Notes: a model not told the origin generated them from the sequence alone. DNA of 64,000 nucleotides from an uncultured Pelagibacteraceae bacterium (GCA_902552805.1 CACDIC010000004.1:1-64000); one strand, 5' to 3'; numbered from the stretch's first letter, positions 9,508 through 20,275 are shown. Numbers and translations are program-made.

Positions 9508-10269
9508 ATGAAAAATAATAAAATAAACATTATTACTTCTTTTCCAAAATCTGGAAATACTTGGATGAGATTTATTATTTATGACTTATTATTTAATGAC
9601 CAAAATATAACTATTGAAAATTCAAGCGAAATAAACCGATTGATACCAGACTTTCACATGTCAAAAAACAATCAGCTTATTTTAGATAGTAGATTAAAAG
9701 ATAAGGAAGTTTTTTTAAAAACTCATTCAAGTTATGATCAAATGAGCAAATTACCAATTGGTAAAATTATTTTAATGATTAGGAACCCTCTTGATGCATT
9801 TGTTTCATTATACAATTATTATGAAATTGACAAAAAAGATAAAAGTGAAATGATAGATTTTTTTTGTACTTATCAGACATTACCATTCTTAAAAAAAGCC
9901 AATTTTCCAAATTGGCAAGAACATATCGAAAGCTGGGTTAATTCAGGAAAAAAATATCATATAGTAAAATATTCAGATCTAATTGATGATTTTGATAATC
10001 AAATTAAATATTTATGTAATTTTTTAGATTTAGAAATAACTAATGAAAAGATTGATTTTGTTAAAAGAAATACAAGTTTCAATAATCTTAAAAAAATTGA
10101 GATTAGAGAAAGAGAGGAAAATATTGCAGGGTTCTTTTCTGGAAATATGAAGGGAAAAAAGACTAATTTCATGAATAAAGGTGGTTATGGAAACTACAAA
10201 TCATTCTTTAATTCCTCTGAATTATTGAAATTAGAAAATTCATTTAAAAAAAATAAGTGGATAAGTTGA
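9508..10269 (+). CDS. Sulfotransferase-domain protein
   Basis: 253 aa. The PAPS 5'-phosphosulfate loop is at the N-terminus (SFPKSGNTWMRF, about residues 10-21) and the 3'-phosphate motif is MIRNPLDAFVSLYNYYE near 88-104; a GYGNYKSFF-like C-terminal PAPS contact is also seen. This resembles the Sulfotransfer_1 family, which transfers sulfate from PAPS to hydroxyls or amines of carbohydrates and lipids. Substrate unknown. It sits 33 bases after the FkbM gene, so methylation and sulfation of one surface molecule is a reasonable but unproven idea. Confidence 0.8.
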   Translation: MKNNKINIITSFPKSGNTWMRFIIYDLLFNDQNITIENSSEINRLIPDFHMSKNNQLILDSRLKDKEVFLKTHSSYDQMSKLPIGKIILMIRNPLDAFVSLYNYYEIDKKDKSEMIDFFCTYQTLPFLKKANFPNWQEHIESWVNSGKKYHIVKYSDLIDDFDNQIKYLCNFLDLEITNEKIDFVKRNTSFNNLKKIEIREREENIAGFFSGNMKGKKTNFMNKGGYGNYKSFFNSSELLKLENSFKKNKWIS

Positions 10270-10308
10270 ATAATTTACAATCTCTGATACAACAATCTCG
10301 AGTTGAGT

Positions 10309-11688
10309 ATGAAAAATTGGAAAGTAAATAGTTGGAGAAAATATCCGGTAAAACATATCCCGGAATATCCGGATAAAAAAGAATTGGATCAAGTCTTAAA
10401 TAAAATTAAAACTTTTCCACCATTAGTTTTTGCCGGAGAAACTAGGCATTTGAAACAGCAACTTGCCGAAGTTGTTGATGGAAAAGCGTTTCTATTACAA
10501 GGTGGAGATTGTGCGGAAAGTTTTGCAGAATTTCATCCTGATAATATAAGAGACACATTTAAAGTTATTCTTCAAATGTCATTAGTTTTGACTTATTCGG
10601 CATCTTTGCCAGTTGTAAAACTTGGAAGAATAGCAGGACAATTTTCGAAACCAAGAAGTGCCCCGACTGAAATACAGGGTGGTAAAGAACTACCAAGTTA
10701 TTTAGGTGACAATATAAATGCAATTGATTTTACAGAAAAAGCAAGAAGACCAGATCCTAAAAGGATGTTTAAAGCTTATTCTCAATCAGCATCAACATTA
10801 AATATTTTAAGAGCTTTTTCAAAAGGAGGTTTTGCAGATTTAAATAAAGTCCATTTATGGAATTTAGATTATATTAAGAAAAGCCCTCAAGCTAAAAAAT
10901 TTAAAGAGCTAGAAGATAAAATTGCTGACGCATTAGCATTCATGGAAGCTTGTGGTATCACTTCAGATTTTAATAATAGATTATACACAGTTAATTTCTG
11001 GACTTCACATGAGGCTTTACATTTACCTTTTGAGGAAAGTATGACTAGAATTGATTCTACTACAGGAGAATATCATGACACTTCAGCTCACTTTGTTTGG
11101 ATTGGTGACAGAACAAGACAAATTGACGGTGGTCATGTAGAATTTTGTAAAGGTATAGAAAACCCTATAGGAATCAAATGTGGACCAACTTCTAAGCCAG
11201 ATGAAATTGCAAAAATTTGTGAATTAATAAATCCTAATAATGAAAAAGGTAAAATTACTTTAATTTCTAGATTTGGTCATAAAAATGTAGAGAAGTTTTT
11301 ACCTAAATTGATCAGAGGAATAAAAAAAGAGGGTTTAAATGTTGTTTGGTCATGTGATCCAATGCATGGAAATACAATCAAATCGACAACAGGTTTTAAA
11401 ACAAGACCATTTAATGATGTTGTTAGTGAGGTTAAAAATGTATTTGCTGTTCATCAGTCGGAAGGTTCTTATGCTGGTGGTTTACATGTTGAAATGACTG
11501 GACAAGATGTGACAGAGTGTACAGGAGGAGCAAGAAAAATATCTGATGCTGACTTATCTAGTAGATATCACACTCATTGTGATCCTCGTTTAAACTCAGA
11601 TCAAGCAATTGAACTAGCATTTTTAATTTCTGATGAGATTAAAAAGAATAGCAGCTATTCAAAAAATGCTATTCAAGCGGCATCTTAG
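10309..11688 (+). CDS. 3-deoxy-7-phosphoheptulonate synthase, class II
   Basis: First step of the shikimate pathway: PEP plus erythrose-4-phosphate to DAHP. About 459 aa, the class II (plant/Mycobacterium-like) length. Diagnostic stretches are LLQGGDCAESFAEF, KLGRIAGQFSKPRSAP, NFWTSHEALHLPFE and WSCDPMHGNT; metal ligands include the Cys of GGDCAE and the His of PMHGNT. An in-frame TTG exists at 10303, but ATG 10309 is the better start. The gene is separate from the preceding sulfotransferase (39 bases). Confidence 0.93.
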   Translation: MKNWKVNSWRKYPVKHIPEYPDKKELDQVLNKIKTFPPLVFAGETRHLKQQLAEVVDGKAFLLQGGDCAESFAEFHPDNIRDTFKVILQMSLVLTYSASLPVVKLGRIAGQFSKPRSAPTEIQGGKELPSYLGDNINAIDFTEKARRPDPKRMFKAYSQSASTLNILRAFSKGGFADLNKVHLWNLDYIKKSPQAKKFKELEDKIADALAFMEACGITSDFNNRLYTVNFWTSHEALHLPFEESMTRIDSTTGEYHDTSAHFVWIGDRTRQIDGGHVEFCKGIENPIGIKCGPTSKPDEIAKICELINPNNEKGKITLISRFGHKNVEKFLPKLIRGIKKEGLNVVWSCDPMHGNTIKSTTGFKTRPFNDVVSEVKNVFAVHQSEGSYAGGLHVEMTGQDVTECTGGARKISDADLSSRYHTHCDPRLNSDQAIELAFLISDEIKKNSSYSKNAIQAAS

Positions 11689-11727
11689 ACTGTTGTTTTC
11701 ACATTAATAAAGATTAAATAATTAAAT

Positions 11728-12465
11728 ATGAATCCTGCTGAAAAAGTAAAATTTATATCGAATTGGATCAAGACATATGTTGATCAAATGCCAAACAAAG
11801 CTCAATCTTTAGTGATTGGCATCTCGGGAGGTATTGACTCTTCCGTTTCAAGTACTTTGAGTGCGATGACTGGTTTAAAAACAATTGTTTTGACTATGCC
11901 AATAAAACAAAAAGAAAATCAGCATGATTTAAGTTTAAAACATCAAGAATGGTTAACAAAAAAATTTAAAAATGTTGAAGCTCATACTATTAGCTTAGAC
12001 AAATTATTTGAAACATTTTCATCTACATTAAATAAATTTGATAACGAACATGGTTATGCGAATTCTAGAGCCAGATTAAGAATGACAACTCTTTATCAAG
12101 TAGCTGCAGCTAACAAAGGTATTGTTGTTGGAACTGGAAATAAAGTTGAAGATTTTGGTGTTGGTTTTTACACAAAATATGGTGATGGAGGGGTTGATAT
12201 TTCTCCAATAGCAGATTGTAACAAAACAGAAGTATGGGAATTAGGTAAGGAGCTTGGAATATTAAAAGAAATAATTGATGCTCCCCCAACTGATGGCTTG
12301 TGGGATGATGGTAGAACAGATGAGGGTCAATTAGGATTTAATTATAGTGAGTTAGAAGATGCAATGAGTAACCCAAACTCACCACATAGAGACCAATACG
12401 AAAAAATTAGAAATCAAAACTTGCATAAAATGGAGCCTATTCCAGTTTGCAAGATTCCCAGTTAA
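11728..12465 (+). CDS. nadE: NAD+ synthase, ammonia-dependent
   Basis: Amidates nicotinate adenine dinucleotide to NAD+. 245 aa with the PP-loop SGGIDSS at residues 33-39 and conserved VVGTGNKVEDFGVGFYTKYGDGGVDISPIAD. There is no N-terminal nitrilase-type glutaminase domain, so ammonia is the direct nitrogen donor. It follows the DAHP synthase by 39 bases and precedes cysS by 48 on the same strand. NAD kinase (nadK) is in the same window but 41 kb away. Confidence 0.93.
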   Translation: MNPAEKVKFISNWIKTYVDQMPNKAQSLVIGISGGIDSSVSSTLSAMTGLKTIVLTMPIKQKENQHDLSLKHQEWLTKKFKNVEAHTISLDKLFETFSSTLNKFDNEHGYANSRARLRMTTLYQVAAANKGIVVGTGNKVEDFGVGFYTKYGDGGVDISPIADCNKTEVWELGKELGILKEIIDAPPTDGLWDDGRTDEGQLGFNYSELEDAMSNPNSPHRDQYEKIRNQNLHKMEPIPVCKIPS

Positions 12466-12513
12466 TCAATTAGATTAACAAATCATTAAATAAGGTATAT
12501 TTCTTAATCATCA

Positions 12514-13860
12514 ATGATGGATATTTTTTTAACAAATAATTTAACAAATAAAAAAGAGCAATTCATTCCAAAAAATAAAGAAAAAATAGGAATGTATGTT
12601 TGCGGACCTACTGTATATGATGATCCACATATTGGTAATGCAAGACCTTTAGTTGTTTTTGATATTTTATTTAGATTACTTAAAAATAATTTTTCAAAAG
12701 TAACTTATGTTAGAAATATAACTGATATTGATGATAAAATTATCAAATCGTCTCAAGAACAAAAAATTTCTACAAAAGAACTTACTGAAAAAGTGACTTC
12801 AAGTTTTTTAAAAGATTGTGAATTTTTAAATTGTGAAAATCCAACTCATCAACCTAAAGCTACAGAGCACATAGACATAATGATAGAAATGATAACTGAA
12901 CTTATTAAAAAAGGGTTTGCTTATGAAAATCAAAAACATGTCTACTTTGAGGTAAAAAAATTTGCTGATTATGGAAAATTATCAAATAAAAATTTAGATG
13001 AATTGATTGCAGGATCGAGAATAGAGATTAGTGAAAATAAAAAAAACTCAGAAGATTTTGTTTTATGGAAGCCGTCAATTAATGATGAACCTTATTGGGA
13101 GTCTCCCTGGGGAAAAGGTAGACCTGGTTGGCATTTAGAGTGTTCTGCAATGTCTAAAAAATTTTTGGGCAATGAATTTGATATTCACGGGGGCGGTATA
13201 GATTTAATTTTTCCACATCACGAAAATGAAATTGCTCAATCTAGATGTGCAAATGAAACAAAAGTTTTTGCAAAATATTGGATCCATAACGCCTTTATCA
13301 CAATGTCTAATGAAAAAATGGCTAAGTCCCAAGGAAATATTTTAAAGATTAAAGATTTTAGAAATAAGATTAGTGGTCAGATTATTAGATTGGCCCTAAT
13401 GAGTACACATTACAAACAACCACTTGATTGGAATGATAAGTTATTAAGTGATTGTGAAAATACTTTAGATAAATGGTACAGAGTCTATTCATCTGATTTA
13501 AAATCAATTAAAGTTCCAGATAAAATTTTAAAGCCATTATATGAAGATTTGAACACACCTGGTTATATTGCAAATCTTCACAATTTATTTGAAAAAGCCA
13601 CTAAAGGTGAAGGTATAGACTTATTCATATCAGCATGTCAATTTATAGGTTTGATGAATGAAAGTACTGAGCAATGGAATGACTTTAAAAAGAATAAAGC
13701 ATCTATTAGTGAGTCTGAAATTAAAAACATGCTTAGTTTAAGAGATAAAGCTAGAGAAAATAAGAATTATAAAGAAGCAGATAGAATTAGAGATAAACTT
13801 TATGACAAAGGTGTTTTAATAGAAGACAAAGATGGTAAAACACTCTGGAAATTTAAATGA
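12514..13860 (+). CDS. cysS: Cysteinyl-tRNA synthetase
   Basis: 448 aa class I aminoacyl-tRNA synthetase. Class signature CGPTVYDDPHIGNARP (zinc ligand Cys30, HIGN at 39-42), zinc-binding WHLECSAMS and HGGGIDLIFPHHENEIAQ, and the KMSKS-type loop as KMAKSQGN. Two consecutive ATG codons open the gene (12514, 12517); either may be used. The last codons overlap the cimA start by 4 bases (ATGA at 13857), so cysS and cimA are translationally coupled. Confidence 0.96.
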   Translation: MMDIFLTNNLTNKKEQFIPKNKEKIGMYVCGPTVYDDPHIGNARPLVVFDILFRLLKNNFSKVTYVRNITDIDDKIIKSSQEQKISTKELTEKVTSSFLKDCEFLNCENPTHQPKATEHIDIMIEMITELIKKGFAYENQKHVYFEVKKFADYGKLSNKNLDELIAGSRIEISENKKNSEDFVLWKPSINDEPYWESPWGKGRPGWHLECSAMSKKFLGNEFDIHGGGIDLIFPHHENEIAQSRCANETKVFAKYWIHNAFITMSNEKMAKSQGNILKIKDFRNKISGQIIRLALMSTHYKQPLDWNDKLLSDCENTLDKWYRVYSSDLKSIKVPDKILKPLYEDLNTPGYIANLHNLFEKATKGEGIDLFISACQFIGLMNESTEQWNDFKKNKASISESEIKNMLSLRDKARENKNYKEADRIRDKLYDKGVLIEDKDGKTLWKFK

Positions 13861-15458
13861 GCAAAGAAAGATTATACATATTTGATACAACTCTTAGAGA
13901 TGGAGCTCAAACTCAGGGTGTTGATTTTTCTTTAGAGGATAAAGAAAAAATCGCCTCAGCTTTAGATAATTTAGGTGTTGATTATATTGAAGCAGGATGG
14001 CCTGGTGCTAATCCAACAGATACAGAATTTTTTCAAAAGAAACATAATTTTAAAAACTCAAAGCTAACATCTTTTGGGATGACTAAAAGATCTGGAAGAA
14101 GTGCAGAAAATGATACTGGTTTATCAGCACTCATGAATTCAAATACCTCTGCTGTTTGTTTGGTAGGAAAGTCCTGGGATTTTCATGTTGATGTAGCTTT
14201 AGGAATAACAAATGATGAAAATTTAGATAATATTTCTGAAAGTGCTAAACATTTTGTAAAAGCAAAAAAAGAGTTCATGTTTGATGCAGAGCATTTTTTT
14301 GATGGTTATAAAGCAAATCCAAAATATGCATTGTCTTGTATAAAGGCTGCATATGATCAAGGTGCAAGGTGGATTATTTTATGTGACACAAATGGAGGAA
14401 CACTTCCTCATGAAGTCACACAGATAGTTTCTGAAGTTTCTAAAGTTGTCCCAGGTAAAAACTTAGGGATTCATGCGCATAATGATACTGGCAATGCAGT
14501 TGCAAATTCATTAGCTGCAGTATTATCTGGCGTTAGACAAATTCAAGGAACAATTAATGGTTTAGGTGAAAGATGTGGTAATGCAAATTTAATGTCATTA
14601 ATTCCGACATTTTTTTTGAAAAAAGATTTTTCATCTCAATTTGAAATCAGTATCAAATCAGAAAACATTAAAAATTTAACTGAATGTTCAAGATTATTAG
14701 ATGAAATTTTAAACAGAAAACCTAATCAGCATCTACCTTATGTTGGTGCAGCGGCATTTTCACATAAAGGAGGATTGCATGTATCCGCTGTACAAAAGGA
14801 TCCAAAAACTTATGAACATATCAATCCAGAAGAAGTTGGTAATACAAGAAATATTGTTGTTTCAGATCAATCTGGAAAATCAAATATTATATCTAGACTA
14901 AAAAGTATCAAAATTAATATTGAGGAAAGTGATCCAAAAATCAAAAAACTACTAGATGAAGTCAAGGATCGAGAATTTATTGGTTATAGTTATGATGGGG
15001 CTGACGCCTCTTTTGAATTACTCGCTAGAAGAATTATTGGAGAAATACCAAGATATATTTCAATTAATGAATATGACGTGTCTGTAAAAAAAAATAAGTC
15101 TGGAGAAATAGTTTCCTCTGCAAAAGCTCAATTAGAAGTTGATGGAGAAAAAATTATGTGTGAAGGAGAGGGAAATGGACCTGTAAATGCATTAGATAAT
15201 GCTATTAGAGAAAACGTTGATAAACTTGCAAAATATTCAAAATATCTAAAAGATTTAAAACTTGTTGATTATAAAGTTAGAATTTTAAATACAGGAACAG
15301 AGGCAGTTACTAGAGTGTCTATTGAAAGCACAGATTCAAAAGGAAAGAATTGGTTTACTATTGGTGTATCTACAAACATTATCGATGCATCGTTTAAAGC
15401 ATTAATTGATAGCTTAGATTATAAATTATTTAAGGATAATGCTCCTGCTAGTAAATAA
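13857..15458 (+). CDS. cimA: (R)-citramalate synthase
   Basis: Condenses pyruvate and acetyl-CoA to citramalate, which leads to 2-oxobutanoate and isoleucine without threonine deaminase. 533 aa. N-terminal DRE-TIM barrel FDTTLRDGAQTQGV, catalytic NGLGERCGNANL and HAHNDTGNAVANS; the C-terminal third is a LeuA-type allosteric dimer domain (VEGDGEKIMCEGEGNGPVNALDNAIR-like region, about residues 405-525). Length and the long regulatory tail match CimA rather than homocitrate or isopropylmalate synthases. Regulation by isoleucine is known for the family and inferred here. Confidence 0.88.
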   Translation: MSKERLYIFDTTLRDGAQTQGVDFSLEDKEKIASALDNLGVDYIEAGWPGANPTDTEFFQKKHNFKNSKLTSFGMTKRSGRSAENDTGLSALMNSNTSAVCLVGKSWDFHVDVALGITNDENLDNISESAKHFVKAKKEFMFDAEHFFDGYKANPKYALSCIKAAYDQGARWIILCDTNGGTLPHEVTQIVSEVSKVVPGKNLGIHAHNDTGNAVANSLAAVLSGVRQIQGTINGLGERCGNANLMSLIPTFFLKKDFSSQFEISIKSENIKNLTECSRLLDEILNRKPNQHLPYVGAAAFSHKGGLHVSAVQKDPKTYEHINPEEVGNTRNIVVSDQSGKSNIISRLKSIKINIEESDPKIKKLLDEVKDREFIGYSYDGADASFELLARRIIGEIPRYISINEYDVSVKKNKSGEIVSSAKAQLEVDGEKIMCEGEGNGPVNALDNAIRENVDKLAKYSKYLKDLKLVDYKVRILNTGTEAVTRVSIESTDSKGKNWFTIGVSTNIIDASFKALIDSLDYKLFKDNAPASK

Positions 15459-16172
15459 ATGGGTAAAAATAATATTTCATTTATTTTACACAAACCTCAA
15501 TTATCAGAAAATATTGGTGCATGCGCTAGAGCAATAAAGAACTTTAATTTTAAGAAATTAGTTTTAATCAATCCAAAACCTATTTTCCCAAATGATAAAA
15601 TCTTAGCTACTTCTGTCGGTGCAAAAGACATTATTAATCAAAGTAAAAAATACGATAATTTAGAAAAAGCTTTGGAAAAGATTGATATTTTAATTGCTAC
15701 ATCAGCAAGATTTAGAAACAAGAATATAAAACATATTAATTTAGAGGACTTAAAAAAGATTAATTTTAAGAAGAGAGTTGGGTTTTTATTTGGGTCAGAA
15801 GCATCTGGTTTATCAAATGATGAGGTGAGTTATGCAAATTACACTTTACAAATTCCAACTAATCCTGATTTTAAGTCTTTAAATTTATCTCATAGTTTGA
15901 TCATAATAGCTCAATATGTAGCTAGTCTGTTTAAATTAAAAAATATTCCGTTTAAAAAATCAAAAAAGGTTAAATCAGCAAGTAAAAAAGAAATTCAATT
16001 AATGTTAGGCCTTTGCGTTAAAAATTTAGATGAAATAAATTTTTTTAGACCTAAAGAGAAGAGACCAAAAATGCTAGAAAACCTAAGAAACATTTTTTAT
16101 AAAATGGACTTATCTGATAAAGAAACACGTATATTATCCGGTGTATTTGCAAGTTTGGGTAAAAAACGTTGA
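15459..16172 (+). CDS. TrmJ-like tRNA/rRNA 2'-O-methyltransferase (SpoU family)
   Basis: 237 aa SPOUT (trefoil-knot) methyltransferase. Motif 1 is LHKPQLSENIGACARAIKNF, motif 2 FLFGSEASGLSNDE, motif 3 SLNLSHSLIIIAQYV; the last 70 residues form a helical extension as in TrmJ, which methylates position 32 of tRNA anticodon loops. The ATG is adjacent to the cimA stop with no gap. Family is firm; TrmJ is preferred over other SpoU members because of the LNLSHSL motif and C-terminal extension. Confidence 0.8.
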   Translation: MGKNNISFILHKPQLSENIGACARAIKNFNFKKLVLINPKPIFPNDKILATSVGAKDIINQSKKYDNLEKALEKIDILIATSARFRNKNIKHINLEDLKKINFKKRVGFLFGSEASGLSNDEVSYANYTLQIPTNPDFKSLNLSHSLIIIAQYVASLFKLKNIPFKKSKKVKSASKKEIQLMLGLCVKNLDEINFFRPKEKRPKMLENLRNIFYKMDLSDKETRILSGVFASLGKKR

Positions 16173-16212
16173 TTGACAAAATAATGAGTAAGTTTATAAA
16201 GCCCTCTATTAA

Positions 16213-16830
16213 ATGACAAAAAGATTAAACTCTAAACATAAAGTTGACAGAAGATTAAAAGTAAATCTTTGGGGAAGACCAAAAAGCCCATTTAACACAA
16301 GAGCCTATGGACCAGGGCAACATGGTCAAACGAAAACTTCAAAACCGTCTGATTACGGAATTCAGTTACAAGCTAAACAAAAATTAAAAGCTTATTACGG
16401 GAATATTAATGAGAGACAATTTAGAAATATTTATAAAAAAGCTAGTATGCTTAAAGGTGATACAAGTGAGAACTTAATTGGATTATTGGAAAGAAGATTA
16501 GATGCAGTAATATATAGAGCAAAGTTTGCAACTACAATTTTTTCTGCAAGACAATTAATCAACCATGGACACGTAAAAGTTAATGGAAAAAAAGTAAACA
16601 TATCTAGTTATTCTGTTAGAGAAGAGGACACTATAGAAATTAGAGACAAATCTAAACAGCTTGCAATAATCGACATTGCTCTAGCAAGCAAAGAAAGAGA
16701 AGCTCCAGAGTATATTCAGATGGATGAAAAAAATAAAAAATTTAAGTTTGTTAGAATACCTAAATTTGAGGAAGTACCATATCCAGTTGTTATGGAGCCA
16801 AATTTAGTAATTGAATATTACTCTAGATAA
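16213..16830 (+). CDS. rpsD: 30S ribosomal protein S4
   Basis: 205 aa, normal bacterial S4. N-terminus [21 protein letters not shown] and the S4 RNA-binding domain [33 protein letters not shown] around residues 95-128. It nucleates 16S rRNA assembly. In alphaproteobacteria rpsD is often separate from the alpha operon, as here. It converges with the grxD gene, only 3 bases between stops, and no terminator hairpin is obvious between them. Confidence 0.97.
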   Translation: MTKRLNSKHKVDRRLKVNLWGRPKSPFNTRAYGPGQHGQTKTSKPSDYGIQLQAKQKLKAYYGNINERQFRNIYKKASMLKGDTSENLIGLLERRLDAVIYRAKFATTIFSARQLINHGHVKVNGKKVNISSYSVREEDTIEIRDKSKQLAIIDIALASKEREAPEYIQMDEKNKKFKFVRIPKFEEVPYPVVMEPNLVIEYYSR

Positions 16831-16833
16831 TAA

Positions 16834-17166
16834 TTATTTTTTATAATTAATACCTTTATTATCAAATACTTTTTTTAATTCTCCACTCTCATACATTTCT
16901 TTAATGATGTCACATCCACCTATAAACTCTTTTTTAATATAAAGTTGTGGGATTGTTGGCCAATCACTGAATACTTTAATTCCATTTCTCAAAGATTGAT
17001 CTTCTAATACATTTACTCCCTTAAAATTTATTTCTAACATTTTGAGTATATTTGATACTGTCATTGAAAAACCACATTGTGGTTGATCTGGCGTACCTTT
17101 CATAAAAAGGCACACATCATTAGTATCAATGTGATTTTGAATTAAACTTTTTGTTTGATCATCCAT
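16834..17166 (-). CDS. grxD: Monothiol glutaredoxin (CGFS type)
   Basis: 110 aa. CGFS active site at residues 31-34, preceded by FMKGTPDQPQ, with WPTIPQLYIKKEFIGGCDI, the glutathione-binding part. CGFS glutaredoxins carry [2Fe-2S] clusters and pair with BolA proteins. The bolA-like gene is directly upstream with a one-base overlap (TAATG-type), which supports a functional Grx-BolA complex in iron-sulfur delivery. Confidence 0.94.
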   Translation of the reverse strand: MDDQTKSLIQNHIDTNDVCLFMKGTPDQPQCGFSMTVSNILKMLEINFKGVNVLEDQSLRNGIKVFSDWPTIPQLYIKKEFIGGCDIIKEMYESGELKKVFDNKGINYKK

Positions 17167-17396
17167 TATTGTTCCTTTGTTTTAATTGCTAAAGCGTGTA
17201 GTTCATTTCCCATCTTGCCTTTTAATGAATTATAAACCATTTTATGTTGTTCAATTTTACTTTTACCCGCAAATTGAGAAGAGGTTATAGTCGCTGAATA
17301 ATGATTACCATCTCCAGCTAGATCTTGAATATCTATTACAGCATCTGGCATTGCTTCTTTGATATATTTTTCGATTTCTTTTAAATCCATTGCCAT
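17166..17396 (-). CDS. BolA/IbaG family protein
   Basis: 76 aa, short BolA fold: DLAGDGNHYSATITSSQF followed by KSKIEQHKMVYNSLKGKMGNELHALAIKT, with the conserved C-terminal His (ELHALAI) used to ligand the cluster shared with CGFS glutaredoxin. The short length with DGNHY is nearer to IbaG/YrbA than to E. coli BolA. It starts 4 bases after the purL stop and overlaps grxD, so it belongs to the purine-BolA-Grx transcription unit. Confidence 0.9.
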   Translation of the reverse strand: MAMDLKEIEKYIKEAMPDAVIDIQDLAGDGNHYSATITSSQFAGKSKIEQHKMVYNSLKGKMGNELHALAIKTKEQ

Positions 17397-17399
17397 TTT

Positions 17400-19589
17400 T
17401 TAACTCATATACTTTGATAACCAATTTGTATAATAAGACTTTAATTCGTCAATTGTAACTTTTGTCTTTTCATTAATAATCATATCGTTTTGTGTGATAA
17501 TCCCTAATTCCTCATGATGAACTGAGTTTTTGTTTAAAATTTTCGTGACTTCTTTTAAATCTTCTTTATTCACTTCAATTAAATATCTACCTTGATCTTC
17601 TGCAAAAAAATATTCAATTTCATTAATTAACTTCTTTGACTTATTAATCTTAATTCCCTTATTACCTTTAATGCACATTTTACTTATAGCAACTAATAGG
17701 CCTCCTAAAGATATGTCGTGAGCACTTTTGACATATCCTTTATCAATTAAATTTAATATTGACTCTCCATTATTTTTTTCATTAAAAAGATTTACCTCTG
17801 GTGGAGGTCCATTTTTTTCATCTAAAATTGTTCTAGCAAATAAACTTTGGTCAATATGCCCTTCAGTTTTACCAATGATTAAAACTAAATTATCTACTTC
17901 TTTTAAATCCATTGAAATCATCTTTTTGTAATCTTTAATAAGACCCACACCACCAATTGATGGAGTTGGTTTAATTCCAACTTCTTTAGTTTGATTGTAA
18001 AAAGATACATTGCCAGATACCACTGGGAAATTTAAATATTTACTAGCTTCACCTATACCTTGAACACATTCAACAAACTCACCCATGTTATCTTCTTTTT
18101 CAGGACTTCCAAAATTTAAACAATTGGTGATAGCGATAGGTTTTGCTCCGACTGAAATTAAGTTTCTCCAACTTTCAGCTACGACTTGTTTACCTCCCGT
18201 TAATGGGTGAGCCCAACAATATACTGCTGAGGAGTCTACTGATGCTGCTACAGCTTTATTAGTTCCATGTACTCTTACCACACCAGAGTCTCCACCCGGT
18301 TTTTGAATAGTGTCACCCATTACAGTATGATCATATTGTTGCCAGATCCATTCTTTACTACAGATATTTTGATTAGATAAAATCTTCATTAGTACATCCT
18401 TGATCTTTAATTTATTTAAAACTTCATTTTTAATTTTATTTTTTTTGGGTAACTTTGATTTTTTCCATTTGCGATCATACATTGGAGAATTTTCAACAAG
18501 AATATTAACAGGTATTTTTGCTACTTTTTCTTGATTAAAAAATAATTCGATGTTTTTTGAGTTTGTTGTTTTTCCAATGACCGCAAAGTCTAAATTCCAT
18601 TTATCAAATATTTTTTTTGCAATTTCTTCCTTGCCATTTTCTAAAACTATTAACATTCGTTCTTGGCTTTCAGACAACATAATTTCGTATGGAGTCATTT
18701 TAGTCTCTCTGCATGGGACTTTATTTAAATTAATTTCAATGCCTAAATTTCCTTTTGATGCCATTTCAATACTCGAAGAAGTAAGACCAGCAGCCCCCAT
18801 GTCTTGAATAGCAATAATTGAGTCACCAGCCATTAATTCTAAACATGCCTCTAATAAAAGTTTTTCTGTAAAAGGATCACCAACTTGCACAGTTGGTTTT
18901 TTTTCCTCAATCTTTTCATCAAAACTAGCTGAAGCCATACTTGCACCATGAATTCCATCTCTACCAGTCTTAGAGCCCACATAAATCACAGGTTTATTTA
19001 AACCAGTGGCCTTAGAATAAAAAATTTTATTTTTTTTTACCAGTCCAAGTGTCATTGCGTTAACCAAAATGTTTCCATTGTAAGAACTATCAAAAGAGGT
19101 CTGTCCTGCTATAGTTGGCACACCCATACAATTTCCGTAGCCACCAATACCATGTACAACTCCTCGTAAGAGATTTTTTGTTTTTTTATGTTGTGGAGAT
19201 CCAAAATGTATCGAATTTAAATTAGCTATCGGTCTTGCTCCCATTGTAAATACATCTCTCATAATTCCACCAACACCCGTTGCAGCCCCTTGATATGGTT
19301 CAATAAATGAGGGATGATTATGGCTTTCAATTTTAAAAACAATTGCATCTCCATCTTCTATATCGATAACACCTGCATTTTCTCCTGGACCTTGAATTAC
19401 TTTTTTTCCTTTAGTTGGTAGTTTTTTAAGGTGAAGTCGTGATGACTTATATGAACAATGTTCATTCCACATTGCAGAAAAAATCCCAAGTTCAGTAATA
19501 TTTGGAGTTCTCTTAAGTAATTGACAAATTTTTTTATATTCATCAGACTTAAGTCCATGATCTATAGCAATTTGTTCATTAACTTCCAT
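17400..19589 (-). CDS. purL: Phosphoribosylformylglycinamidine synthase, large subunit
   Basis: 729 aa, the small PurL type that works with separate PurS and PurQ, converting FGAR to FGAM in purine synthesis. Conserved pieces: SYKSSR near the start, [30 protein letters not shown]-type Mg/ATP region (about residues 70-95), [16 protein letters not shown] and [19 protein letters not shown]. It overlaps the purQ stop by one base. The order purB-purC-purS-purQ-purL on one strand is an intact biosynthetic operon. Confidence 0.96.
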   Translation of the reverse strand: MEVNEQIAIDHGLKSDEYKKICQLLKRTPNITELGIFSAMWNEHCSYKSSRLHLKKLPTKGKKVIQGPGENAGVIDIEDGDAIVFKIESHNHPSFIEPYQGAATGVGGIMRDVFTMGARPIANLNSIHFGSPQHKKTKNLLRGVVHGIGGYGNCMGVPTIAGQTSFDSSYNGNILVNAMTLGLVKKNKIFYSKATGLNKPVIYVGSKTGRDGIHGASMASASFDEKIEEKKPTVQVGDPFTEKLLLEACLELMAGDSIIAIQDMGAAGLTSSSIEMASKGNLGIEINLNKVPCRETKMTPYEIMLSESQERMLIVLENGKEEIAKKIFDKWNLDFAVIGKTTNSKNIELFFNQEKVAKIPVNILVENSPMYDRKWKKSKLPKKNKIKNEVLNKLKIKDVLMKILSNQNICSKEWIWQQYDHTVMGDTIQKPGGDSGVVRVHGTNKAVAASVDSSAVYCWAHPLTGGKQVVAESWRNLISVGAKPIAITNCLNFGSPEKEDNMGEFVECVQGIGEASKYLNFPVVSGNVSFYNQTKEVGIKPTPSIGGVGLIKDYKKMISMDLKEVDNLVLIIGKTEGHIDQSLFARTILDEKNGPPPEVNLFNEKNNGESILNLIDKGYVKSAHDISLGGLLVAISKMCIKGNKGIKINKSKKLINEIEYFFAEDQGRYLIEVNKEDLKEVTKILNKNSVHHEELGIITQNDMIINEKTKVTIDELKSYYTNWLSKYMS

Positions 19590-20272
19590 TATTTGATATT
19601 ATTAATAAGGTTTTTGAAAAAAATTGAGCCATCTTCCCCAGATAAACTTTGGTCTATCATTCTCTCAGGATGAGGCATCATTCCTAATACATTTTTTTCT
19701 TTATTAAAAATGCCTGCAATATTTTTAATTGAACCATTTGGATTATATTGGTCTTCTATCTTGCCTTCCTTATTACAATAATAAATTGCTATTTGATTAT
19801 TATCCTCAATTTCCTTCAATTGATCTTTAGTACAAAAATAATTTCCCTCATTATGAGCAATATGAAATTCAAAAATATCTTTATTAAGATTTTTAAAATA
19901 TGAATTTTCTTTGTTGTCCAATTTCACGAAGACGTTTTTACATATAAACTCCAAATATTTATTTCTTAGCAAAACTCCTGGCACTAAACCTGTTTCAACC
20001 AGTATTTGAAATCCATTACAAATTCCCATGACCAATCCCCCAGATTTTGCAAAATTTATAACTGATTGCATTATCTTAGATTTTGAAGCCATACTTCCAC
20101 ATCGTAAGTAATCTCCATAAGAAAAACCACCTGGAAGTACAACTAAATCACTTTTAGGGAGTTCATTATCATCATGCCAAACCATCTTGTTGTTAAACCC
20201 AAATTTCTTGAGTGCAACATCCATATCTCTATCACAATTTGAACCAGGAAAAGTTATTACAGATGACTTCAT
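19589..20272 (-). CDS. purQ: Phosphoribosylformylglycinamidine synthase, glutamine amidotransferase subunit
   Basis: 227 aa class I glutaminase that feeds ammonia to PurL. Oxyanion strand [14 protein letters not shown], nucleophile Cys85 in GICNGFQIL, and the His/Glu pair in MMPHPERM near the C-terminus. Lies 3 bases after purS and overlaps the purL start. Length is normal for the separate PurQ subunit. Confidence 0.95.
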   Translation of the reverse strand: MKSSVITFPGSNCDRDMDVALKKFGFNNKMVWHDDNELPKSDLVVLPGGFSYGDYLRCGSMASKSKIMQSVINFAKSGGLVMGICNGFQILVETGLVPGVLLRNKYLEFICKNVFVKLDNKENSYFKNLNKDIFEFHIAHNEGNYFCTKDQLKEIEDNNQIAIYYCNKEGKIEDQYNPNGSIKNIAGIFNKEKNVLGMMPHPERMIDQSLSGEDGSIFFKNLINNIK

Positions 20273-20275
20273 TAA

